From Nanoarchaeota archaeon (GTDB taxonomy: Archaea; EX4484-52; LFW-46), in assembly GCA_018897155.1 (NCBI GenBank), contig JAHILE010000044.1:1-28507 (forward strand): 28,507 nucleotides of DNA. Reading direction: 5' to 3'. The notes beneath the pieces are model-generated. The model was not told where the DNA came from. It saw only the letters and a list, made by a program, of their open reading frames with translations, and made no database searches. A program made the position numbers and the translations under genes. This document shows positions 1 through 7,258 of the stretch, piece by piece. Within the stretch, counting starts at the first letter, position 1; each line of letters opens with the position of its first letter.

Positions 1-100
1 CAGTTACTTTCTGCGAAAATGAAATATCTGCGTTTTTTATGGCACGTTTGTCTTTCTGCCTTATGATCCAACGAATCTTCTCGTTATTCAGCTTTTTCAT
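1..100 (-). CDS. N-terminus of a transposase/integrase-like protein, cut by window edge
   Basis: The minus strand from ATG at 100 reads 33 open codons to the window edge, beginning MKKLNNEKIRWIIRQKDK. This lysine- and arginine-rich opening followed by a helix-turn-helix-like stretch resembles the start of IS481/IS3-type (rve superfamily) transposases of archaea. No catalytic residue is visible because the rest lies outside. An AATTAATT element about 24 bases upstream could be its TATA box, shared with the divergent gene at 158. The family call rests on resemblance only. Confidence 0.5.
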   Translation of the reverse strand, partial: MKKLNNEKIRWIIRQKDKRAIKNADISFSQKVT

Positions 101-118
101 GTATTCTATAATGGGGTG

Positions 119-128
119 GAAATTAATT
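119..128. promoter_or_regulatory. possible shared divergent promoter core
   Basis: The symmetric AATTAATT lies about 24 bases from the ATG at 100 (minus) and 33 bases from the ATG at 158 (plus). It is the only good TATA-like element in the 57-base gap. Inferred from spacing. Confidence 0.3.
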
Positions 129-157
129 CGGGATAATACAAGTTAGAGTTGATTTGA

Positions 158-364
158 ATGTCCGAGTATGAAGAATTTAAGGAGATCGTACTTAAACGCT
201 TAGAGGCTATGCCGGAAAATGTAAAAGTATCGATGGGCTCTATAGGTACTTTTACGAGGGATGATTTAATACAGAATGTCACGAAAGATAGTGACGTAGG
301 AAAATTCATAGTTAAGATGCAAATAGAATATTTAAGGGCGATGAGCCGGGGTTTTTCTAAATGA
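158..364 (+). CDS. 68-aa protein coupled to a caspase-like protease
   Basis: I do not recognise this family. It has a charged N-terminal helix (residues 1-20), a central stretch around NVKVSMGSIGTFTRDDLI that looks like a strand pair leading into a helix, and a C-terminal amphipathic helix. There is no signal peptide and no cysteine. Its stop overlaps the start of the protease gene (ATGA), so the two are translationally coupled and probably made together. That arrangement suits an inhibitor, activator or recognition partner of the protease, but nothing in the sequence decides which. The length and absence of membrane segments fit a soluble cytoplasmic protein. Confidence 0.6.
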   Translation: MSEYEEFKEIVLKRLEAMPENVKVSMGSIGTFTRDDLIQNVTKDSDVGKFIVKMQIEYLRAMSRGFSK

Positions 365-1020
365 AAAAGATATTCCTTATCACGAGGCCGCAACATGAAT
401 ACAGGGTTTCTTATATGCACGCCTGGAGTAAGGAAATTATCGATTTTGCAATAAAAAATGCAATATCCTATACTGATTTTGATAAAAAACAAGCGACAAG
501 AAAAAATGTAGAAAAATATCTTAAAGCAAGAAAGCCGAACTTTGTAATCTTTAATGGTCATGGACCCATAGATTCGACAGCAATTTTAGGGCACAATGAT
601 GAAGCTTTGATAGAAACCGGAAAAAATACTGATTTGCTCAAGGACACGATAGTTTATGCTCGGGCATGTTGCTCTTCAAAAATTCTTGGACGTGAAATAA
701 TCTCTAAAAATAATAAAAACGCATTTATCGGTTACTCTAATCTTTTTTCATGGATTCACTCTGCGGATAGAGAATGCAATCCCTATAAGGATAAGATTGC
801 AGAGCCATTCAAGTTAGTGTCAAATGAGATACCGATGTCAATCCTAAAGGGGCATACAACTTATGAAGCTCACGAGAGGGCACAGGAGTTATGCATGAAA
901 CTAATACAGGAATACTCCGCCACTGGAAATGAGGAACTGGATAAGGAGACAAGGTTTTGGTTGTTTGTAGATATGACTATTCAGGAACATCGAGGTAATC
1001 CCGAGGCTCGTTTTCAGTGA
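361..1020 (+). CDS. caspase-like (clan CD; CHAT/C25-type) cysteine protease
   Basis: The 219-aa protein has two hydrophobic strands ending in the clan CD hallmarks: FVIFNGHG with His67, and TIVYARACCSS with Cys103 (or Cys104), 36 residues apart. This is the His-Gly then Ala-Cys order of caspases, gingipains and CHAT proteases. A following AFIGYSN strand also fits the fold. There is no signal peptide and no TPR or other fused domain, so it is a stand-alone cytoplasmic catalytic unit. It overlaps the 68-aa gene by four bases. Such proteases often act in regulated proteolysis or abortive defence, and the transposase alongside suggests an accessory locus. The substrate is unknown. The fold call comes from motif reading, not a profile search. 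Confidence 0.65.
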   Translation: MKKIFLITRPQHEYRVSYMHAWSKEIIDFAIKNAISYTDFDKKQATRKNVEKYLKARKPNFVIFNGHGPIDSTAILGHNDEALIETGKNTDLLKDTIVYARACCSSKILGREIISKNNKNAFIGYSNLFSWIHSADRECNPYKDKIAEPFKLVSNEIPMSILKGHTTYEAHERAQELCMKLIQEYSATGNEELDKETRFWLFVDMTIQEHRGNPEARFQ

Positions 1021-1104
1021 TAATCACTACAGTCATCAAGCGCTTTTTAATACATTCTTAATTCTTTCAGTGCCCACCGCCACAATAAATCATTCCAACT
1101 CATT

Positions 1105-1231
1105 CAACCTGCAGGTTGTAAGCTTTTGAACTACGTTCAAAATGCGGTTGGAAAGCTTCTTCAGGCATTGCCTGAAGAGCCGAGAGCACAGCGAACAGAT
1201 TTTCAAGCAGAGCTTGAAAAATCCAGCCAAC
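1105..1231. repeat. cluster of four small inverted repeats in a 345-base gap
   Basis: The gap 1021-1365 holds no convincing gene. It carries a 14-bp palindrome (1105-1118, CAACCTGCAGGTTG) and three hairpins with 3-base loops: 1124-1142 (8-bp arms, loop TAC), 1158-1178 (9-bp arms, loop ATT) and 1200-1220 (9-bp arms, loop AGA). GTTGG at 1147-1151 and CCAAC at 1227-1231 could close the last two into one branched structure. All arms are perfect as read. Confidence 0.7.
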
Positions 1232-1336
1232 TTCGATCCGCGCTATAATAACTATTTCACCACGCGCCTTCTTAAACCTTTGCCGCAGCGCGAAAATGTT
1301 TAAACCATCTATATCGGCAACCCATAACGCTTAGGC

Positions 1337-1344
1337 ATATAAAT
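1337..1344 (+). promoter_or_regulatory. TATA box of the Bro-N/DinD-like gene
   Basis: ATATAAAT is centred 26 bases before the ATG at 1366, the spacing expected for a leaderless archaeal transcript. Confidence 0.6.
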
Positions 1345-1365
1345 TCCCCGCGCCTTTCTAATTAT

Positions 1366-2208
1366 ATGGAGTCAAAAGACGCATTGGTTGTGTTTGACGG
1401 AAAGAAAATCCGAAGAATGTGGCATAACGGAAAGTGGTATTTCTCTGTGGTTGATGTGATAGAAGTATTGACAGATAGCCCGACGCCAAGGCAGTACTGG
1501 GGCAAAGTCAAAGACAGGGAATTTAAGGAGCTTGAGTTGTCCCCAATTTGGGTACAACTGAAACTGCAATCTGCCGATGGCAAATTCTATGAAACAGATT
1601 GCGCAAACACAGAATCGTTATTTAGAATAATTCAGTCAATTCCTTCAAAGAAAGCCGAACCATTCAAGCAATGGCTTGCAAAAGTCGGATATGAGCGCGT
1701 GAAGGAAATAGAAAATCCGGAATTGGCGCAGGAACGGGCGAAAAAATACTATGAACTCAAAGGCTATCCAAAGGACTGGATTGAAAAGCGCATCAGAGGA
1801 ATAGCTATAAGGCAGGAATTAACAGATGAGTGGAAAGCAAGAGGCGTACAAGGCGATAAAAACTTTGCAATTCTTACCGACGAAATCGCTATGGCAACTT
1901 TTGGAAAATCCACAAAAGAGCATAAAGAAATAAAGGGTTTGGACCCGAAATTCACAAATCAAAACTTAAGAGATAACCTGACCGATTTAGAACTGATTTT
2001 CTCAATGCTCGGCGAAAAGGCAACAACCGAAATCACAAAAGCCAAAGAATCTAAAGGATATGGCAAATGCCTCACTTCAGCCATTGAAGGCGGAACAATT
2101 GCCGGAAATGCAAGGCGCGAATTGGAAAAGAAGACTGGCAAATCCGTAATAAGCCCCGACAATTACAATCAGATAGCGAAGAAGAAAGACGATAAATTGT
2201 TGGAATAA
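1366..2208 (+). CDS. Bro-N domain protein with DinD-like C-terminal half
   Basis: The 280-aa protein opens with a Bro-N (antirepressor-type, putative DNA-binding) domain, residues about 5-115, with the features KIRRMWHNGKWYFSVVDVIE and a KWLAKVGYER-like segment (here QWLAKVGYERVKEIENPE). The second half carries the conserved blocks of DinD-like proteins: YYELKGYPKDWIEKRIRGI, LIFSMLGEKATTEI and GGTIAGNARRELEKKTGKSV. E. coli DinD is a damage-induced inhibitor of RecA. Bro-N proteins are common in viruses and mobile elements, so this is probably an acquired gene. It has its own promoter and converges on lysS, with four bases between the stop codons. A DNA-damage role here is inference. Confidence 0.8.
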   Translation: MESKDALVVFDGKKIRRMWHNGKWYFSVVDVIEVLTDSPTPRQYWGKVKDREFKELELSPIWVQLKLQSADGKFYETDCANTESLFRIIQSIPSKKAEPFKQWLAKVGYERVKEIENPELAQERAKKYYELKGYPKDWIEKRIRGIAIRQELTDEWKARGVQGDKNFAILTDEIAMATFGKSTKEHKEIKGLDPKFTNQNLRDNLTDLELIFSMLGEKATTEITKAKESKGYGKCLTSAIEGGTIAGNARRELEKKTGKSVISPDNYNQIAKKKDDKLLE

Positions 2209-2212
2209 TTTA

Positions 2213-3853
2213 TCAGATGCTCTTTAGTACCTTCACAATCCTTTCTTGCCCTATCGCAATTATGAAGCCCGCAAGCTTGGGTCCGCGCTCTTTTCCGATA
2301 ATCGCCAAATAGCAAGCTTTGTAGAAATCCTGCGGCGTTATCTTAGTTTCTGCGATTATGCGCTTGAATTCTTCGCCAAGTTCTGCTTCTGTTTTTTTCT
2401 CATCAAGCGCAGCCGCGAGCATTTTCAAGGCGCTAATCTGCCCTTGCGAAAGCTTCGCTTTGACATCAGCAGAAACAGCATCAGCAACATTAATCTTCAC
2501 TTCTTCGGGCGCAAACATTGCAATCCAGTTGCGTGCCAAATTCAGCCTATTATTAGCTGACTTCAAATCCTCCTCTGAAAATTCAGAAGTAATATGCCCG
2601 CTTGATTTCATTGCATCAATAACCTCTTCATTTTGCGAATAAATCTGTACGAGTTGCGCGGCAAAATCAAAAGGAATGCGTTGCGGCATTTTCGCAGGAA
2701 TTTTTGGCGTCGCCATCTCATATGACCTTCGGACATTATTCTCTTCGCGCTCATTGTCGGCTTTCGCAGTACCAAAATATATTTTCTCCGCAGCTTCGTA
2801 CTCGCGGATCAGCATCAGATCCTTGAATGTCAGATCCCTTTGCTTTCCGGGCTTTTTGGTATAGAAAAAAGCGAAATGCTCCGGCTCTATCACTTTCAGG
2901 ACATCCTGCACTATATAGACATTGCCCTTTGACGCAGACATCTTCCCTCCATCCACAAGAAAGAACTCATACACGTATGGAATCGGCGGCTCAAAGCCGT
3001 AAATCTCCTTTGCAATGACCTGCCCTGACTTCCACGAGCCTTCTGCATGGTCTTTGCCGAACGGTTCAAAGATTATATTCTCGATAGCCCACTGAGCAGG
3101 CCATTCAAAGCGCCACTGCAGTTTGCCTTCGCTGAATGGAACATCGCCTTCGAATCCGCAGCCTTCGCTTTTCTTTGCCTTTATGGATTTTCCGCCGCAG
3201 GTAAAATGCACAGTCTCTTTTTGCAAATCAAAGGAAGAAATGTTCGCAAGCATTCCGCATTTCGGGCAGATTGCGTCAAACGGTATGTAATCATCGCCTT
3301 TTGTTTCCTGGAATTTTGCGATTATCTTTCCAACCGCGTCAATCTTTTCAAAAACCATCCTGATATACGGGTTGAATTTCCCTTGTTTGTAATAATCGTC
3401 ATTGGACTTGATTTTTGGAAACATTCCAAGCTGATTAAGCCCGATTTCCCAGACTTTTGTGAAATGCGCGGACCACGAAGTACAGCATCCGAACGGGTCA
3501 GGAACTCTGCAAAGAGGATGTCCAAGATACTTTTTCAATTCAGGGAATTTTTCCGCCGGATGCCAGTTTGTATTTAAATCCGCGAGTTTTGCAGGAATGT
3601 CCTTTAAAGGATCCCTGTCGTCAGTAGAGTGGACAAATTCTGCCTCATGCCCTTTCTCAATAACTGACCGGTAAACAAAATGAGCGCGAATAACATCATT
3701 CAGATTTCCGATGTGCTTTCCGCCTGAAGGAGTCTGGCCGCATCGGATAACTATTTTTTTGCCTTCTTTTTGCGCGCGTTCAATAATTTTTTCTGCCAAT
3801 TGGTCTGCCCAGAAAAGAGATGATTCGTTTGGCTCCATATTTTCGTTGTCCAT
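2213..3853 (-). CDS. lysS: lysyl-tRNA synthetase, class I
   Basis: The 546-aa protein charges tRNA-Lys. It is the class I enzyme typical of archaea. The HIGH-type motif is KHIGN (within GQTPSGGKHIGN) and the KMSKS-type motif is KMSASKG. Between them are zinc-binding-like cysteines (CPKCGML and CGG...GCGF). Length fits the family (about 500-550 aa). The reading frame is open to a TTG at 3874, but the ATG at 3853 lies 25 bases from a TATA box, so it is the better start. It converges with the Bro-N gene. Confidence 0.96.
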   Translation of the reverse strand: MDNENMEPNESSLFWADQLAEKIIERAQKEGKKIVIRCGQTPSGGKHIGNLNDVIRAHFVYRSVIEKGHEAEFVHSTDDRDPLKDIPAKLADLNTNWHPAEKFPELKKYLGHPLCRVPDPFGCCTSWSAHFTKVWEIGLNQLGMFPKIKSNDDYYKQGKFNPYIRMVFEKIDAVGKIIAKFQETKGDDYIPFDAICPKCGMLANISSFDLQKETVHFTCGGKSIKAKKSEGCGFEGDVPFSEGKLQWRFEWPAQWAIENIIFEPFGKDHAEGSWKSGQVIAKEIYGFEPPIPYVYEFFLVDGGKMSASKGNVYIVQDVLKVIEPEHFAFFYTKKPGKQRDLTFKDLMLIREYEAAEKIYFGTAKADNEREENNVRRSYEMATPKIPAKMPQRIPFDFAAQLVQIYSQNEEVIDAMKSSGHITSEFSEEDLKSANNRLNLARNWIAMFAPEEVKINVADAVSADVKAKLSQGQISALKMLAAALDEKKTEAELGEEFKRIIAETKITPQDFYKACYLAIIGKERGPKLAGFIIAIGQERIVKVLKSI

Positions 3854-3872
3854 GCATCCAAATTGCGAAGGC

Positions 3873-3883
3873 AAATATTTAAA
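3873..3883 (-). promoter_or_regulatory. TATA box of lysS
   Basis: TTTAAATATTT on the minus strand is centred 25 bases upstream of the ATG at 3853. It overlaps the upstream TTG codon, which therefore cannot be in the mRNA. This decides the start. Confidence 0.6.
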
Positions 3884-3895
3884 GCATCAAATCAA

Positions 3896-4726
3896 TCAGC
3901 CGCTTTTTGAAGAAACAGAAGAAATAGAATATGGCTTGCCCACCATGACTTGCAGGCTTGCCTTTGGCGCGTTTGTAATTGCATCATATGAGCTTATATT
4001 GCATGTGCTGTTTGCGCTGAACCGGATTTCTGCGGAATTTCCCGCCCATACGCCTTCAGCAGCCCGCCCGCATCCCCGAAAGTTCAGGCCTCCAGATATG
4101 TTTGAGAGTACATTGAATGTGATGTCAATAACATGGCCGAACGAAACAGATATTGCAGAAATTGTCCTGTTGTTTGAATAGAATCCAAGGCCATCTGTGT
4201 CAATAAAACGCATGTCCGTTATGACTTCTGCAGTTTTTGGAGCTATTGTGACGTTTCTTTCTTCAGTCCAGTAATTCTTCTCGCCAATAATCGTATGCGC
4301 CCTGTAATACAGCGTTCCGGTTTGTATGAGCTGTATATTTGCGCTGAATGTTTTGGGCAAATCGTATGAACGATTTGCAAATTCCGGAGTCAGCTTTTCA
4401 TATCCGCTTGCCTTTGCGCTGACATTTGTCCCGAATTTTCCCGGATGCGATTTATAATCATAATGAATTGCTGTGTGCTGTGTTTTTTCATCAACACCTG
4501 CAACAGCCCAGGTGATATTGGCAAAATTCCCGATAAGGGCGTTTTCCGGCGCGCTTACGAAATACACGATTTTTTCCTCCACCACCGGCGCAGCCGGCGC
4601 ATGGACTTTTGGCGCCTCAGGCGCTTGAGGAGGTGTGTTGTTTTGTACCGGCTCTCCGGTTTGAGCGCATCCGCTCACAAGAATGATTGCAATAAGCAGA
4701 AATGAAAGAATGTGCGCATGCTTCAT
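3896..4726 (-). CDS. secreted lipoprotein with cupredoxin-like C-terminal region
   Basis: The 276-aa protein starts MKHAHILSFLLIAIILVSGC, a signal peptide with a lipobox whose Cys would be lipid-anchored. A proline/alanine linker (residues about 25-45) follows, then a beta-rich domain with several N-glycosylation sequons. The C-terminal 95 residues (from FIDTDGLGFYSN through GHVIDITFNVLSN and GLNFRGCG to SLQVMVGK) look like a cupredoxin-type beta sandwich. One cysteine is where copper ligands usually sit, but a full ligand set is not evident. The open frame reaches an ATG at 4744, yet the ATG at 4726 lies 27 bases from a TATA box. Function is unknown. Confidence 0.7.
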   Translation of the reverse strand: MKHAHILSFLLIAIILVSGCAQTGEPVQNNTPPQAPEAPKVHAPAAPVVEEKIVYFVSAPENALIGNFANITWAVAGVDEKTQHTAIHYDYKSHPGKFGTNVSAKASGYEKLTPEFANRSYDLPKTFSANIQLIQTGTLYYRAHTIIGEKNYWTEERNVTIAPKTAEVITDMRFIDTDGLGFYSNNRTISAISVSFGHVIDITFNVLSNISGGLNFRGCGRAAEGVWAGNSAEIRFSANSTCNISSYDAITNAPKASLQVMVGKPYSISSVSSKSG

Positions 4727-4749
4727 GCATAATAATATGTGCATGGGTA

Positions 4750-4758
4750 TTTTTATAT
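4750..4758 (-). promoter_or_regulatory. TATA box of the lipoprotein gene
   Basis: ATATAAAAA on the minus strand is centred 27-28 bases before the ATG at 4726 and only 10 before the ATG at 4744, which rules out the longer form. Confidence 0.5.
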
Positions 4759-4805
4759 GTGGAGCTCAGTTAATCGTTCGCCAAACTTGCTTTAAATCGG
4801 CAAAG

Positions 4806-4813
4806 ATATAAAA
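4806..4813 (+). promoter_or_regulatory. TATA box of the site-2-protease-like gene
   Basis: ATATAAAA is centred about 26 bases before the ATG at 4835, implying a leaderless mRNA. Confidence 0.55.
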
Positions 4814-4834
4814 GCATCTGTTCGAAGTAAATGC

Positions 4835-6166
4835 ATGCTTTCAATACTTTCGGACCTTTCGACAAATTGGATTTCACTTATAATTCTTCTTACGGTTATC
4901 GGCATTGTCTGGATTTTTGACAGAAAAAATTTCAAGCGCGAAGGAATCATGTTCTTAAGAAGAACCGATAAGGGCTTGAAATTTATCGACAATTTCGCAA
5001 AAAAACATACAAGCGCGCTTAAAACATTTGGCACCTTTGGAATCATTTTTGCATTCGGCGCGCTTGGAGCGGGCTATGTTTACAAGACAGAAAAAAAGAA
5101 AAACCCGGTTGCAAAAACGCTTACTGTCCTTGCAGTGCTTCTTATAATCGTTTATTTGATGAACTTCCGGACAGTTTATGCTCTCTCAGGAGCTCTCCTC
5201 GGAGCATCCGGATTTGTTGTATTTCAGCTTGTTGAAGGGGTGGTAAATATATTTCTTGAGCCGGGTGCGGCATCGCAGATGCAGTTTGTTCTGCCGATAC
5301 AGACAACAAGCGCGCCTGTTTTTTACGTTCCGATAGATTATTGGCTCATTTCGATTTTTGTTCTTTTGATAGTGCACGAGTTTTCACATGCGTTTGTTTC
5401 GCGTGCAGAAGGCATAAAAGTAAATTCGCTGGGCTACGGCTTTATGGCTGTAATTCCGCTTGGATTTGCAGAGCCTGACGAAAAGCAGCTCAAAAAAACT
5501 GAATCAATAAAAAAATCCAGAATTTTTTCAGCAGGATCTTTCAGCAACATAATCGCCGCAATAATTTCTGTGATATTGCTTACTGGAACCGTATTTGCAG
5601 TGACTGTGATGTATACGACTGACGGAGTGCGCTACGGAACAGTTGTTTCCGGAAGCCCTGCCCAGGCGCACCTGCCGCATAACGGCACAATAAATGAAAT
5701 AAACGGCAAAAAGATACGCGGCACAAACGAGCTTGCGGCTGTTATGGATAATGTTTCAGAAGGCAGCGAAATTTCTATTTTAGTTGATGGAAAAGTTTAT
5801 TCGCTAAAAACAGCTGCTGACCCGAAGAATTCAACGCGCGCCTTTATGGGTATCTCAAATCTTGAAAATGTTATTGTTGCAAAGGAGAACTATTCCGGAT
5901 TTGCAAGCAGCGCGCTCGCATCCGTATTGCTTTATTTTCTATCGCTTTTTAAATGGCTTTTTCTGCTCAATTTGGGGATAGGGCTTTTTAATCTCCTTCC
6001 CATAAAGCCTCTTGATGGCGGGCTTATTTTTGAGGAAATCATAAAATGCCACTGGCCAAAGTCATGGAAATCGATTTACAGTGCGGTTGCAACGACAACG
6101 TTTGGATTGATTCTTTTCAATCTTTTCGGCGTTTATTTTGTTCGCACCATATTTTCTGTAGTATAA
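4835..6166 (+). CDS. site-2-protease-like M50 membrane metallopeptidase with PDZ domain
   Basis: The 443-aa integral membrane protein carries the zinc-binding HEFSH at residues 181-185 and the distal LLPIKPLDGG motif of M50 peptidases near residue 390, with a PDZ-like domain between them (about 265-335: GTVVSGSPAQA, INGKKIRGTNEL). Several hydrophobic segments precede HEFSH. M50 enzymes cleave transmembrane substrates within the membrane, often releasing regulators. The ATG at 4835 is used; an overlapping ATG at 4831 is out of frame. It is divergent from the lipoprotein gene. The substrate is not apparent. Confidence 0.9.
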   Translation: MLSILSDLSTNWISLIILLTVIGIVWIFDRKNFKREGIMFLRRTDKGLKFIDNFAKKHTSALKTFGTFGIIFAFGALGAGYVYKTEKKKNPVAKTLTVLAVLLIIVYLMNFRTVYALSGALLGASGFVVFQLVEGVVNIFLEPGAASQMQFVLPIQTTSAPVFYVPIDYWLISIFVLLIVHEFSHAFVSRAEGIKVNSLGYGFMAVIPLGFAEPDEKQLKKTESIKKSRIFSAGSFSNIIAAIISVILLTGTVFAVTVMYTTDGVRYGTVVSGSPAQAHLPHNGTINEINGKKIRGTNELAAVMDNVSEGSEISILVDGKVYSLKTAADPKNSTRAFMGISNLENVIVAKENYSGFASSALASVLLYFLSLFKWLFLLNLGIGLFNLLPIKPLDGGLIFEEIIKCHWPKSWKSIYSAVATTTFGLILFNLFGVYFVRTIFSVV

Positions 6167-6222
6167 TTTTTATTGCACGTATACGTTCTATGTCGATGAA
6201 ACTTTCAAATGACAACACAAGA

Positions 6223-6230
6223 TTTATATA
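6223..6230 (+). promoter_or_regulatory. TATA box before the candidate RNA
   Basis: TTTATATA would place a transcription start at about 6252, just before the structured region. No gene longer than 35 codons follows on this strand. Confidence 0.45.
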
Positions 6231-6251
6231 CTGCGCTCAAGAATAAAGAAA

Positions 6252-6365
6252 TAATAATGTTGAACCAACTCCGACTCCTGCAAAGAGGAAGAAGTCTTGC
6301 GGGCGACTTTTGCCCATTACCCTTACGCGGTTTAAAGAAACCTTCCAGACTTGCAGGAGCGTGAG
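6252..6365 (+). ncRNA. candidate structured non-coding RNA
   Basis: The 211-base gap between the ends of two convergent genes contains nested complementarity. CTCCTGCAA (6275-6283) pairs with TTGCAGGAG (6351-6359) and extends outward by CG/CG past a bulged A. GGAA (6287-6290) pairs with TTCC (6343-6346). Inside are hairpins GGGC/GCCC (6301-6315) and GGTTT/AAACC (6329-6342). The region is GC-richer than nearby gaps, and a TATA box lies at the right distance. A 35-codon ORF from ATG 6257 also fits and has no recognisable features. I cannot match it to tRNA, 5S, SRP, RNase P or a clear C/D or H/ACA guide. Ends are approximate. Confidence 0.4.
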
Positions 6366-6377
6366 AGTATCCCGGAA

Positions 6378-7109
6378 TCATTTTCCAAAGCGCCTTTTTC
6401 TGCCGGCATAATCTTCAATAGCTGCTATAAAGTCCTCTCTCTCAAAATTCGGCCATATTTTATCCGAGAAATACAGTTCCGAATAAGCCGCCTGCCAAAG
6501 GAGGAATCCGGATATTCTTTTTTCCCCGCCGGTCCTTATTATTAAATCCGGATCGGTTATGCCCTTTGTATATAGAAACTTTTCGAAGGTTTTTTCATCC
6601 AGGTTATTTATATCCAATTTGTTGTTTTTTTCTTCATGAACAATATTCTTTACGGCAGCCACTATTTCCTCGCGGCCGCCGTAAGCAATTGCAAGATTTA
6701 CAATAACTCCATTATAGCCTTTTGTCGCATCAGTTAGCGCTTTGAGCGCTTTTTGAACGCTATTCGGAAGCATGTCGGGCCTTCCGATTACGTTGAATTT
6801 TGCTTTATTTTCACGCACTTTTTTAAGCTTTGCAACGCGCAAGGCTTCGCTTTCTATGAGTTTCAGCAGCATGTTTATTTCCTGTTTCGGCCTGCTTTTG
6901 AAATTTTCATAAGAAAGAGAGTAAAGAGTAACTGTTTTGATTCCTGTTTCAATGCACCAGTCAAGGACTTCTTCTGCTTTTTTCGCACCCCATTCATGGC
7001 CGTTCCATGGCTCAAGCATAAGCCTTTGTGCGAACCTGCGGTTTCCGTCCATTATTATACCCACATGTTCCGGCAGTCTTTGCATGTGAGTTTCATGTAT
7101 ACTAGCCAT
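6378..7109 (-). CDS. uppS: cis-prenyltransferase (polyprenyl diphosphate synthase)
   Basis: The 243-aa enzyme condenses isopentenyl diphosphate onto an allylic starter to make the long cis-polyprenyl diphosphate that carries glycans across the membrane. All family blocks are present: IMDGNRRFA with the catalytic Asp, GHEWGAKKAEEV, TLYSLSYENFKSRPKQE, NLAIAYGGREEI, and IIRTGGEKRISGFLLWQ followed by SELYF. Length is normal. The start is ATG 7109; a GTG at 7118 is an in-frame alternative. A TATA box at about 7141-7156 gives a short leader. It is divergent from the GlmU-like gene, with a large dyad between them. Confidence 0.95.
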   Translation of the reverse strand: MASIHETHMQRLPEHVGIIMDGNRRFAQRLMLEPWNGHEWGAKKAEEVLDWCIETGIKTVTLYSLSYENFKSRPKQEINMLLKLIESEALRVAKLKKVRENKAKFNVIGRPDMLPNSVQKALKALTDATKGYNGVIVNLAIAYGGREEIVAAVKNIVHEEKNNKLDINNLDEKTFEKFLYTKGITDPDLIIRTGGEKRISGFLLWQAAYSELYFSDKIWPNFEREDFIAAIEDYAGRKRRFGK

Positions 7110-7140
7110 TATAATCACTAAACTGAAGACTATTCGGTCG

Positions 7141-7156
7141 CATATATTTTTAAATA
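7141..7156 (-). promoter_or_regulatory. promoter core of uppS
   Basis: An AT-only run (AAAAATATATG on the minus strand) sits 32-47 bases from the uppS ATG at 7109, implying a leader of about a dozen bases. Confidence 0.4.
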
Positions 7157-7161
7157 TTCTG

Positions 7162-7199
7162 AATACTCTTTTTCGGCGCGCCCCGTTTGAAAGAGTATT
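7162..7199. promoter_or_regulatory. 38-bp dyad between uppS and the GlmU-like gene
   Basis: AATACTCTTT (7162-7171) and AAAGAGTATT (7190-7199) are perfect 10-bp inverted repeats around an 18-base spacer that holds GGCGCGCC. The dyad lies between the two divergent TATA boxes, where a dimeric regulator could control both genes. Confidence 0.55.
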
Positions 7200-7226
7200 A
7201 ACTATAGGTTATTTATATCTAAAGAT

Positions 7227-7234
7227 AATATATA
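7227..7234 (+). promoter_or_regulatory. TATA box of the GlmU-like gene
   Basis: AATATATA is centred 28 bases before the ATG at 7259; it decides that ATG over the TTG at 7241. Confidence 0.55.
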
Positions 7235-7258
7235 TGTTTATTGGTAATTGGTGCATAT

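Noticed and set aside
106-561. 151-codon minus-strand open frame
   Set aside because: It lies opposite the coupled 68-aa and protease genes, which have coherent motifs and overlapping start/stop; the minus product has no recognisable features.
1105-1231. CRISPR-like array
   Set aside because: The hairpins differ in sequence and there are no direct repeats with regular spacers, nor any cas gene nearby.
3047-3577. 176-codon plus-strand open frame
   Set aside because: Antisense to the zinc-binding and catalytic parts of lysS; no motifs of its own.
3854-3874. longer lysS N-terminus from a TTG
   Set aside because: The TATA box overlaps that codon, so it would not be transcribed.
6252-6375. tRNA, 5S, SRP or RNase P RNA
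   Set aside because: No T-loop or acceptor CCA-type pairing, no SRP helix 8 tetraloop motif, and too short for RNase P; GAGGAAGAAGTC only loosely recalls a P RNA element.
7175-7182. GGCGCGCC palindrome as a separate site
   Set aside because: It is inside the spacer of the larger dyad and short GC palindromes of this kind recur in this genome, so it is not called separately.
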